From Tamarix chinensis (Eukaryota; Streptophyta; Magnoliopsida; Caryophyllales; Tamaricaceae), in contig CM060180.1 of assembly GCA_030549775.1 (NCBI GenBank), positions 81,189,672 to 81,253,671 of the forward strand: a stretch of 64,000 nucleotides of DNA. Direction: 5' to 3'. Positions within the stretch are counted from its first letter, which is position 1, and the number at the start of each line of letters is the position of its first letter. A program made the translations under genes and the position numbers. The notes below the pieces were generated by a model that was not told the origin of the DNA, made no database searches, and saw only the letters and a list, made by a program, of their open reading frames with translations. Positions 26,729 to 38,329 of this stretch are shown here, in pieces.

Positions 26729-29700
26729 TTATTATTATTATCACTACTATTATTATTATTATTATTATCACTATTATTATTATTATTATTATTATTATCA
26801 TTATCATTACTATTTTTATCATTACTAGTATTATTATTATTATTCGAATTATTATTACAATCACTATTATTACTACTATTATTATTATTATTAAAGTTAT
26901 TATCTTTAGTATTGTTAATAATACCTTATCACGGACCAATATAACTACCTAAACCTATTTTCACTAATTATAGCATGAATAACCATTTTAAGAATGATAC
27001 CCTTATTTTTACTAATAGAGCTACTATTATTAATATCCTTAATACTAAGTTATGATAAAGGTAAGTAGGAAATAATAATAATGTTGGTATGAGGGAAGTT
27101 AACCCTAGTATTTACCTCTTTAGGTGAACCTGTCCAAACCCTAAGGAAGCATAGGAGCGTGCTCCAAGCCCGGTGTCGTTTTAGGTAAAGATGTGTTTAA
27201 GGCCTAATATGTGTATTATGTGCTTTGTATGTTATGTGTGATCATATGTTTGTATCTCATATGACTATGACTACTTATTTGCAGCGCAGCGCAGAGCTAA
27301 GGTAAGTATATGTGTTCTCCTTATGGTATGTATAAAATGATATGTATGTTGTGCTTGTGGTGCTTATGTGATGTAGCCCTTTATGACATGTATGCTAGGA
27401 GGCTTTAAAGATATGCTGTGGGATGGAAATATGAAAGGGGTAAAGGAAGTGAGTTAACTAGAGAGAAGTGAGAATGACCTAACTACCTCGTAACTTATGG
27501 GTGGACAAATAAAAGGCTAATATGGATATAACAAGAGACTCAAGTGAATCTTGCATGGGGAGTCTAGGATTTGCATGGGATGGATGGTCTTTGCATGGGG
27601 ATGATCCTTATGTGGGAAAAGTTAACTTGAGGTTTAAGCAAGGTAAGGGAAGAATTGTTGAGGTGATTAGAGTCCATGGGTGAAAAATAGTATGTAGGCT
27701 GGTATACGGGTGCATGAGGAATTTGGCTAGGGTTTGGGAGGAAAACTCGAAGTGGAGGAGATTGTGGAAGGGAGAAATGATGGAAATGATTGGAATATGG
27801 GGTATGACTGGAAGGATGTCACATGGAGGGTGAGTGTGTGTGTGTCATGTGGAAGAGGGGATGGTAAGTGAGAGTGATGGGGGAATAACATATGAGAAAA
27901 GAGAGGTGCTAGGGTTTGGGGTGACCAACTTAGGGTTTTGTGGTCACATGTGCAAAATGGGAAGTAAAACTTGGATGCGTGGGGATGAATCAAGTGAGGT
28001 GATGAGTTGGGGCAAGGAAACATGGGTTATGTGAGATAAAGGAAGGTTGGGCCGTATAGGCTAAATTAGGGTTTCCTAGGGAAAAACCCTAGAGGGCGAT
28101 AGTGAGTTGACTCAAAGATATGGGAAAGTGGGTCTTGACCCAAGCAGATAGGAGTTGCGTATTCGTGGTAAGTGAGGAGAAAGGGGAAAGGATGTTTGGA
28201 TGTATTAGGAGGAGTGGGGTCCCAAGATATGGGACAGGTCCCTTTCAGAATGATAGGAGTAGACGGGTTGTGTGAGTGGGTAGTTTAAAGGACATGCATG
28301 TCTAGGGTGAAAATATTTATTGAATAAGACATGAATAAGATACTAACCATTTAAAGAGAAAGATTGTTGAGTTAGGCCCAGATTGTTCCATCGGCACATA
28401 ATAATGGCCAGGTATGTTCTGCCCTGGGTGTTTTTCCGATCCACCGGCTATAATAGTAGGGGATCCCAAGCTCAATAAACCAAACCTAATGACGATAAAC
28501 CATGGAAAGATACTATCTACTTACAGTGAAATACCATGAAAATCGAGGCCAGGTGTCTTGTGCCTTGGAGACTGATCCACCAACAAATAATATTAGCCAA
28601 ATGCGTTTTGCCCTGAGTGTTTTTCCGATCCACTAGCTATAATAGTGGGGTTCCCGTACTCGCATGAATTGATAATAAAAATAGTGTGAAATGGGAATAT
28701 AGATCAGAGATCTAACGATTAAGTTTGACCGGATTGTAACATGGCCTATACTATCTGCATTGCTTGTATGGTTTATCTGTATGGTCCTGCTTGTGTTATA
28801 TACCTTTTGTGTATGGCTTTAGCTGCATGGTTTCCTTACTCAGAACGTAGCGTACTGACAACCCGTTTTATGAGTGTTGCTCAAGCCCACGAGTAGAGGT
28901 ACCTAATGAGTTTGTACAGGTAGGAGATGTCATTTTCAATGCCTATGACACTTATGAGGCGTCGGGCGAGGCTGAGAGTTGACCTTCTTGGACTTGGCAT
29001 GGGGGCCCAAGAGCGATGTAGACCGGACCCTGTTTATTTTTGCTTTCGTTTCATTATATTATATCTTTTATCCCCTCGGGGGCCTTGACTATGTAACTCT
29101 TTTCGGTTGTAACGACTTTTAATCACGCACTCTAATTTTCTCATTATAAATATTTCTTTTTCTACGTTTCTCTACCTTAAGTGTGTTTAATGAATTGTGA
29201 AATTATCCTTAGCCTAGTGATTGGTGCAAGGCTGGCCGGGGACCGGGCTTGTACTAATCACGGCGGCAGCATCCCTATGCTTGTGTTTGTTTTAAATAAA
29301 AGAATTTTTTCAACTGTGATGTTTGGGGGTGTTACAGACCAAGCTTAAATGTGGAATTCCTCAAGGATGAGTTTTCAAATAGAAATGAAATATTATTGAT
29401 ATAGGTAGTTGTATCAATTCTTTTAAACCTCAACCATATATCACATGTCTTAGGGTATTATATACTCAAAGACTACAATATCCTCGTTGAGTTTATTCTA
29501 AACAAAATCCAATGCCATAATTGTTCCCACCAGGCGATTGACTGCCCAATGCAAGTCCATCTCACAGTCACGGTTACTCTAATACCATTTTGTAACACCC
29601 TAACATTACCATCAATAGTTATTTGAAAGTGTTATTAGAACATAATGTTTTTCTACTGTCATTTGTCCTCACTCACATACTTTGACAAAAGGTCGCTTAA

Positions 29701-32700
29701 CAAAAGGTTACTAAAAGTCAAACGAACTTAAATATAGAGTAAATCAATGACGGGCTTCCAGAAGATTCACCATGTCGATATCAATAGTTGTATCAATATC
29801 CTTGTTATGTTTTGATAACTAAGTGTTTCAATAAAGTCGAATCCAGTAATCATTCCCAATAGGAGGAAAACTACCAATCCAAGTCAAGTTCACAGCCACA
29901 ATACTTGCTCTAATGCCATTTTGTAGCCCACTATCCCTAACGTTGGACACAAATAGTTACTTAAAAGTGCTTTTGAGATCAAGGACCAATCCCATAATCA
30001 ACACCAGCACTCTCTAACAAGTTTTAACCTCATTTGCTTCCTAAAAAAACTTCTAAAGAGATCCCTCATTCGTAAACTACTCCAATCTAAGCACTTAACT
30101 ATCAGGTTTTCTAATGATGGACTTTAGGGGAGGTGCAAATTGTTATATTGGTAGTTGTATGAATCAAGTAAGCCTCTATATCACATATCCTGGGTATTAA
30201 ACATATTGTCAAGGTTCAACCACACCCACAATAGCACCAGACTTTTAGCACAACACAATGAGTGAGATTTATGCAATAGCTATTGCAAGTCTGATGCATG
30301 AGGAATACAAATTGGGTCAAGTGAGGATTGATGGTGATTTGGGTAGTAATCACTGAAAATGAATCAGACAAATGGGAAAAGAGGGATAAATAATATGATC
30401 AATAGGCACCTCCTATGATCATATACTTACATTCACCAATCAAGATATTCAACTCTTGATTTAGCAAAAAAAGTCTTCACTTGACTTTGAAGGTATCAAT
30501 CCCAAAAAATGAGAGAATATGGGGTCACCAAATAGGTTCTATCTATCTAAACAAAACTCTCACAATTTATATAAGCATTAAGGTTTTTCAAAGCTACAAG
30601 TCAATAATAAAAAAGTATAACTTGCTTGGGACCAAAGTAAAGGCTATCTAAAGAGAGCTAACCTTCCTAGTTTAGATCTAACCAAGAGCTGATCAGTGAT
30701 TGACTTTTCTGGCTGTCAAACTCAAGTGGCCTGCCCATCCCATACTTACAAGCTGATTTTAATTAAACCTACAAATTAAGTAAAATTTACTTTATCAAAT
30801 CTGACTTCTACAGTCAAAGTAACTCTGCGGAAAAATATATAAAATACCGTTTTACTTTTCCCAAGCTAATTGCTACTAACCTTCCTGCCTCCTTTGTTTT
30901 CCGCACCCAATCAGTCCAAAAGTGGTTTCCCCATGCCCTTACATAAGACCTGATTTACATGGTACAACCAACAGTCCTTTGTGTCATGCTGCCAAATCCT
31001 TCCATAAAATGGACATCTGATATTTTACTTGAATTGGTGCTGATTGTCTTGAGTTCACCACCAACATTGTCCCAAAAACGGACAATCTCACATCCAGGGG
31101 TCTCAAGGCCTGTTGGTCACTTCCCCATGCCTTACACCTGATTAGCGGTCCTAAATCACTGCCACATTCTTCCTTTGCAGTTGGCTGCTTCCCTCCTTTA
31201 TTTCATTACCCAACAAACTTAAAAAAGGTGCATAAATTGCCAAAAAAGTATGCTTATCAATTCATGAAATATAGCTGCTGCTGCTGGCATGGAATTCGAA
31301 TTATTATTGGCTGTTTGTGAGCCATTTGTTCCTCAAATAAACTACTTAAAAGTCGACACAAGTATGGCTTGATTTGGATGATAATTTTTTTCCCAAAATA
31401 ACATAATTTGCTGCTACAGTAGCTGCATTATGGAGCTTGAATCTGACTCATGGAAACATGCTTGGTCCTCCTTGGTCGCACAGGACGATTCCTTTGCTTG
31501 CTTGTGTTGGGGCTCAGTGTGTAGGAGTTGGGACCATGGTTGAATTGAGATGATTTGATGAATCCTTGAATCTTTAGAACTTATGCCTGAGGATCCTTAA
31601 TCCTTTCAGATCAAGAATGATTTAGTTTGATAGGAAGTCAAACCAAGACCATTACTTGAGCCTACTACATTGAAAATGACAATTTAATGGTCTTCTTGAA
31701 CCTTGCAAAGATTGAGGACAAAGTCATCATAATTTTCATTAACAAAAGATAAAATAATGGTGGATGATCCTGCATCAAGGTGACTTTTTGAGTTCCCCTA
31801 TGTTACTTTTCCATGATCCATCATTGGCCTCTCCCCACCCCCTTTCTCTTTGGAATGAACCCCATTTTGGCACGATACCTACCGTAAAGAACAAGAAAGT
31901 GAGGGAAAAGGGAAGGGGTAGAAAGGAGGGAAGAGGAAAGAAGAATGAAAACAAAGAAGGTGTGCTCATTAGCTGACCGCAAGCCAACAGAAGGACATCA
32001 ATGAGGAATAAGCAAAGGAGGGTACCAGGGTCGCAAAGAAGGAAATAAAAAAAAAAAAACACAATATGCGCCACTTTTCCTCATCAGGTACAAACCATTT
32101 CTATCATATAATCCCTTATTATACAACAAAGTGACTTAAAATGATGCATTTTAAAGTATGCTTTAGAAATCCCTTCACTTCACAACTAACCCATCTAAAG
32201 CAACCGAAGAATTCAAATATGCACTTGAATGAGTCTTATATGACAAATCCATATATGGTTCCCAAATTTTCATTCATTAGAAAACACCTTCAAAATTATT
32301 TGATCATAATTATAGACTCTAAAGTCAAAATAAGCATCACTATTTAAGGACCATTTGGGTTGCTTATCATTTTCATAATATCTAATAAGCTATACTTCAA
32401 GTCGTTTGTTTTATCATTTTACATTTAGATCCTAATAACTTTATTATCCACAACTTATTTATAATTTTTTTCTTACTTCATAAATGGGTCCACCACTTTT
32501 TACCTAAATACCCAAAAAATAGTATATTAATTATCTTTATTGCAAAAATATCATTTATTAATTAAAACTTGTCAATCCCAACTGTATGTCTAAAATTGTC
32601 CTTTTACATTAATTCATTAAATTTCAAATAAATTAACAAATAATATTTTTTTTTTCCGATAAGTAAGAAATTTTATTACTTGTGAAAAGGAGAAATATTA

Positions 32701-35700
32701 CAAACTAGATATCAACCTACCATACAGTCAACAAGACCAGCCCACTTTTGGAATTTAGCCTTATAGTGTGGGTGCATTAAACGTCTAGCTACAGTTAAGG
32801 CAATAGCTTGACTAATACTATCAACATCTCTACTTCGGTTTTCAAATATCCTCAAGTTCCTCTCATACCATACATTTGCAATATAAGATGAAAAAAGAGC
32901 TCCTAGGATCTGCTTTTTCTGTCTATTTTGTCTTGATCTTTTCAACAAAGATTGTACCTCCTGTTGCCATCCCTGAATAGGGTCTCTTCTGCCAGCACAT
33001 CTTCGAATTTTCCTCCATATAGCCGTTGTAATAGGGCAGTGGATAAACAAATGGTCTCGGATTTCTAGATCCTGTTGGCAGAACACACACTGCTCCGATA
33101 CATCCATACCAATCTCCCGAAGTTTTGCTTTAGTCATCAATCTATCCCTGAATGCCAGCCAAATAAGGAATCTGTGTCTTGGTAAGTTAAGGGAGTTCCA
33201 CACCAGCTGGGTCCACTTTTGGTTATCCTGCTTGGGGCGCACAGCTTCATAAGCAGCTTTGATGCTATAATCAGTATAACCATTTGAGCACCGCGACTGG
33301 AGAAAACTTTGTAGCTGAGGGCGTATAAGCAGGATTCTCTGAAACAGCCAGGAAGTATAAGTAGTGGGATTATACTCCCACACATTTATATTCTTAAGGT
33401 ACACAGCATGAATCCACTTCACCCACAGCGAATCCTTCTTAGTGGCGATATTCCAAAGGAGTTTACCCAAAGCACATTGATTCCAAATTTCCATGTTGAG
33501 GAAACCAAGCCCACCCTCGGCCTTGGGAGAGCAAATCTGTTCCCATGAAATCAGGGCTCGTTTTCTGACATGAATCTTTCCTGACCAAAGGAAGTTTCGA
33601 CAGAGACTCACGAACTGATGGAGGATCTTTCTTGGAAGGAGGATCACTTGGCTGAAATATAGCTGTATACTAAATAAAACAGACTTGAGTAGCTGAAGTC
33701 TCCCTGCATAAGATAGATAGATAGTACTCCAGTGTCTAAGCCGAGCAGTAGCTTTTTCCAGCATGGGTTGGAGAAGACTAGCCGAGATTCTCGAAGAGGT
33801 TAGAGGAAGGCCAAGATAGGTAATCGGAAGGGTACCTTCCTGGAACCCCAGAAGATCTATAATTGCTCCTTTAACATCAGATGACACGCCACCAAAATAG
33901 ACAGTACATTTCTGAGGGTTTAGAATCAACCTCGAGATCCCAGAGAAATGATCAAGGACATCCTTAAGACACTTAACACTAAGTAAATCACCATGGCAGA
34001 ATAAAAGGATGTCATCCGCGAAGCTCAGGTTGGTTATCTTCAAAGCTCTACATCTGGGATGGCCTTTGAAAGAATTATTTGTCCATAACTGTTTGAGGCA
34101 TCTGGATAGGTAATCCATGACAAGGACAAATAAGTAGGGGGAGAGGGGATCTCCCTGCCTCAAACCTCTTTTCGCCCGAAATGGTGGAGATAGCACGCCA
34201 TTAAAGGATAGGGAGAAGGCCACAGTTTCCAAGCAAGCGGTAACCAACTTTACAAACTGATAAGGAAAACCATATAGAAGCAGCAGGTTCCTCACAAAGC
34301 TCCAATTGACCATGTCAAAAGCTTTTTGGAGGTCTAACTTTAACATGCATCTAGGGGAGACTCCTCTTCGAGCATATTTCCTGACTAACTCATGAGCCAA
34401 TAGCACATTTTCACCGATACTTCGGCCCTTCAAGAAAGCAGATTGAGCATGATCAATGATTAAGGGCAAGATACCTTGGAGTCTCTGTGTAAGAATCTTC
34501 GAGATGATCTTATAAAGCATGGTACAACAGGCAATAGGTCTAAAATCAGTGACCTATTGCGGGTTAGGCTTTTTTGGGACCAGGGTAAGAGATGTAATAT
34601 TTACCTTCCTAGGAAGGAAGCCGGTAGTGAAGAAATCTCTGATAGCCATGAATAACTCCTCTCCAATAATATCCCAACTCTTTTTGAAGAAACCCGCTGA
34701 AAAACCATCTACACCTGGAGCCTTAGTGTCGCCAACAGAGAAGACAGCTGCTCGGACCTCCTCTTTGGAAACAGGAGCATTTAGAGCCAACTGCTGCTCA
34801 TAAGATAAAGTGCTATCCACAACGGATGGGTCTAGAGCTCCGAAAGGGGGAGAGACTGTGTCTAAAAGCTGCTTATAATAGTCACTGAAGGCCTTCTGAA
34901 TCTCCTGAGCGCCCCTTATCTCCCTGCCATTCTCTCCTCGAAGAAAAGCAATAGTTTTCCGCGTTTGTCTCTCCTTCACTCTAGCATAGAAGAATTTGTG
35001 ATTTGAATCCCCACAGTGGAGCCATTGAATGCATGCTTTTTGCCTGAGGAACATCTCCTCACAGTGGAGCAGATGAGCATACCTGCTCTCAAGACTATTC
35101 AACTGATCTCTGAGATGGGGACTGGGAGGGTGGCAGAGGAGTTTCTTCTGGAGAATAGACACCTCCTCACGCACCGCAGCAACCTTCTGGGAGATACCTC
35201 CATATTTACCCTTATTCAGCTGATTGAGGTCCCTCTTGAGCATCTGGAGTCTGGAGCACACTCTGAGCAGGGGGTTGCCTTGCAAAGGCTGATGCCAAAC
35301 CGAACGCACTAGGGGTAAAAAAGCCTCATCTTCAGTCCAGAATTGGAAGAAACGAAACGGCTTCTTACCTTGGAACGGAGAGACCCGAAGATTAACCACC
35401 ACTGGGCTATGATCAGATACCAGGGGACTGAGGAACTCCGCCACAGAAGAGGGGAAAGATGTCAGCCATTCCATGTTAACCAGGGCCCTGTCCAATTTGC
35501 ACATGACTTCCTCCGCACCTCCTCGTTTGCTAGACCAAGTGTAGAACGTTCCTTGGCCTTGCAAGTCAGATAAACCCAACTCTAAGCAACATTCCTGGAA
35601 ATCTTTCATATCGGTGGAATTCGGCAGGTCGCCTTGGAACTTCTCACTGTAAGAAAGGACCACATTAAAGTCCCCCATAAGTATCCAAGGGGAGCCAAGA

Positions 35701-38329
35701 ACTCTGTGCTGTTTTAACCAATTCCATAGCCTTCTCCTTTCGTTTCCACTATTCAAAGCATAAACAAAACCCACATGGAAGGAATAATTCCCCATCAAGT
35801 GATTGACTTCACAAAGAATGGCTTGATCACACATGCAAATGGCTATGACCTTCCATACATATGGGTCCCAGGTGACCCAAATCCTCCCATTTTGGTGCTG
35901 GGGATAATTATGGATAAGATTCCAACCACTCCTTACTTTATTAAATACCCTACTACATTTATTTTCTTTTACTCTAGTCTCGAGGAAGCTAACTAAAGTT
36001 AACGAATTACTTCTGCAAAAGAGGCTGACTTCCTTGTGCTTGGAAGTCTTATTCAACCCACGGACATTCCAAGAACTAATCATGACCACCCGGATCGGAT
36101 TGCTGGGCACCTCTCCTAGCATACTGTTTCTGCACGGATCCCGAAACGCCAGCAAAGCAACTTGGATCTTGCGATTCAGGTCTGTTCCTTGAAATGACTC
36201 TTAGGTCGTGGGGGAGAGGATGGTCCAAAGGGAGCCCAGGGGGGACAGGTTCCTGTGGAGCTGTCTCTGAACCATTCTGAGTGCCTGGATCTCGAGGGAT
36301 AGCCCTGGCTGCTGAGGCAGGAGGATAAGAGGGAAGCCCGCCAACCTCATCATCGCCACCGCTTGCCCTACCAACCTCATTCACCGACTCACTCACTTTA
36401 CGTTTCCTGTGGTCTCTAACAATCACCCATTCCTCGCCAGATGTCTTGGGGGACTTGTTGGCAGCCCTGTGATACTTACAATTGGAAGCAGCATGACCGA
36501 ACCTGTCACAAAAATGGCAATAGATGGGTTTCCAGTCATAATCAATTACCTGAACAAGTTCCCCTCCCTCAGGATCAACAATCACCATCGAGTCCAGGAG
36601 TGGTTTTTTTATATCAATCTCCACAAGCACCCTTGGGAAAGAGACACGTTCCCTGGAGACGGTGATAGCGTCCGTGCAGAGTGGCTTCCCTACTGCACTG
36701 GCTATACGACTCAAGGAAGATTTGCCCCAATATTCGAGAGGCAGGTTAGGAAATTTAATCCAAAGAGGGACAACCTGCATCTCATTCTTATCAATCTTCA
36801 TCCTCCTATGCCAAAGCTTCAAGACAAGGGGTTTGTTGAAGAATGTCCAATGATGCCCAAGGATGAAATTTGCATCTTCCATAGATTTGAATTTGAATAA
36901 AAAGAATCCCGAAGCATGGAGGATTATCTGCGGCAACGGAACCTCTCTCCAATGTGCTTGAACATACCCACAAATCTGGCTATAGGATGGGGCATCACCA
37001 AAGACATAACCAACCAGGGTGTTTGCCCATAATTCAGCTTCGGAATCCACCTCCTTCTTGTCTAATTTTACCCTCAGCGAGTCATTTTCCATAGTAGGCG
37101 GAACATAGGTGAGCTTTTCTCCCTGGCTAGGGTTACGATTCCCTGCCAAAATATCCCTCCAGGAGGGAGTAGGGGAAAGGGAAATCTCTTCCAATCGATC
37201 CCAAACCGAAATCCTGTCATTTATGGCAGCAGGCGGGAATTTAGGATTTTCAGGCAGTGCATCGCCTTCACTGTTCAGAAATTCTTGGGACAAACACCCC
37301 TTATGCCCTGCAGCAGGGGTCGCCGCTCGTTCATGGCCAAGGGAGGCAGAGTTTGGGATGGGATTTCTCGGCAGAGGGTCTTCCATACCAGCAGAAGCAA
37401 TGTTCACGTCAAACAAATCATTCTCCAAGTTCTTCGACAGCAGATCTGCGTGAGGAGTAGGGAGAGTTGGAGACTTCGAGCCCTGAGCAGCCTGCTGAAG
37501 GGTCGTCTTTTGAGTCGCAGTCGTCCGAGCCTTCGCTACCTTCTTACCCGACATGGAAGATGGCGACTTCTTCTTCCTGGCCATGGCGTGCCTCACTCGA
37601 AACCCTAGGGGAGAAGGCGAGAGGAGACAGGCCGCGTCGGAAGATGCCGGAAGTGGCCGGACCGGCGGCAACGAGCTCTGCTACGAACTATTTTGCTACA
37701 GCGCTACAATACTTACGCATACGAACGGACAGACTTCGAAGTAAGAATGATACTTATTATAATTAAGAATAACAAATAATATTATTATTTCAGCTACATT
37801 CATATACAAATAATTTGTGTTTACCAAGCACTCTAATTCAGATGATGTATTATTTTACCCAAATGGTACCTAAAATTTCCAGCAAATAATCAGAAGATAT
37901 AGCAGTTTGATCTATTGGATTAAGGAAACCAACATTGATGCCTAATAAAGTGGCACAGTTCTATATACATATGACTATGATAAACATACCTTCATATTAG
38001 GTTGGGTATTGAAAAGGCGGAACATGGCAAGCTCAGCAGAAATAGTTTTTCCACTTCCTGTAGGAGCACCCAAGAGAACATTGCTGTCTGTGTGATACAA
38101 GATATGAAATGCCTGCCACCGTGCACAGAAGTTATTAAATCATAAATATTACAGCTGCCAACTCAAGAGAATTGTAATAGGTAAAAGTAATTCTTCAGTC
38201 AAAGCTATAAACCTGAGTCTGGATAGGATTGAAGTGTGAGAAGTTGTATAAGGCTTCATATCTTTGATTCCGAAGGGAAGACAGTGGAAGAGGTTTTAAA
38301 TCCAGCAATTCTGTGTGGGATGTATGTGC
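3832..38329 (-). CDS. DExH14: DExH14 exons 29-40: helicase cassette 2 and start of second winged helix
   Basis: Exons: 38213-38329, 37990-38112, 11963-12052, 11747-11872, 11391-11453, 9941-10029, 8661-8751, 5039-5188, 4718-4909, 4447-4512, 4070-4225, 3832-3975. Exon 30 has Walker A APTGSGKT (residues 1305-1312). After the 25.9-kb intron 30, exon 31 opens with [14 protein letters not shown] (motif Ia). Exon 32 has STPEKWDG, exon 33 motif II DEIH (1409-1412), exon 34 STA in place of SAT (1446-1448), exon 38 [13 protein letters not shown], and exon 39 QMMGRAGR (1641-1648). STA is what I recall for the second cassette of ASCC3 orthologs, so I do not read it as damage. Exon 40 ends at YLFRRL before a GT donor at 3830-3831. 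Unlike BRR2, both cassettes keep canonical ATPase residues. Confidence 0.94.

Larger units (their letters stand above)
25113..29336. mobile_element. 4.2-kb element bounded by TGTAACAC...GTGTTACA, probably a large solo LTR
   Basis: The left end is TGTAACACTCCAACCTAAC; the right end TTTGGGGGTGTTACA is its imperfect inverse. AAGCT-containing sequence lies on both sides (CTAAGCT before, CCAAGCT just after 29338), a possible imperfect target duplication. Inside are a 1.1-kb pyrimidine-rich block, a trinucleotide block and a diverged duplication; near the right end are AATAAAA and GC-rich sequence. TG...CA ends of this type are typical of long LTRs of plant Ty3/gypsy elements. No pol-like ORF is present. 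A large non-autonomous DNA transposon is the alternative. Confidence 0.65.
32648..37769 (-). mobile_element. LINE copy D: nearly full-length plant LINE, sense to the gene
   Basis: A 5.1-kb non-LTR retrotransposon flanked by a perfect 14-bp duplication TAACAAATAATATT (32634-32647 and 37770-37783). On the minus strand it has a 5' leader, ORF1 (start 37584), an overlapping ORF2 (from 36155), a short 3' UTR with a hairpin around an AATAAA, and a terminal A run (T run 32648-32655). All domains are present. The only obvious lesion is one amber codon within ORF2. Perfect duplication and long ORFs make it the youngest LINE here. Its 5' end is only about 220 bp from the exon 30 donor. Confidence 0.95.
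12053..37989. other. Giant intron 30 of DExH14, 25.9 kb
   Basis: The donor is at 37989-37988 (GTATGT after exon 30) and the acceptor TAG ends at 12053, before exon 31; the splice phase is 0. It separates Walker A from motif Ia of cassette 2. About four fifths is identifiable mobile DNA, each piece entered separately. Unexplained stretches are 16080-16620, 17270-18000, 24790-25110 and 31780-32630; I see only AT-rich sequence there, plus (GA)n runs at 17747-17766 and 18004-18035. Confidence 0.93.

Noticed and set aside
26622..26944. Poly-Ile and poly-Leu frames on both strands
   Set aside because: These are translations of the trinucleotide microsatellite, not proteins.
37585..37671. Upstream Met of LINE D ORF1 as the start
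   Set aside because: The added residues have no match in copy A, where homology begins at the leader just before MARKKK.
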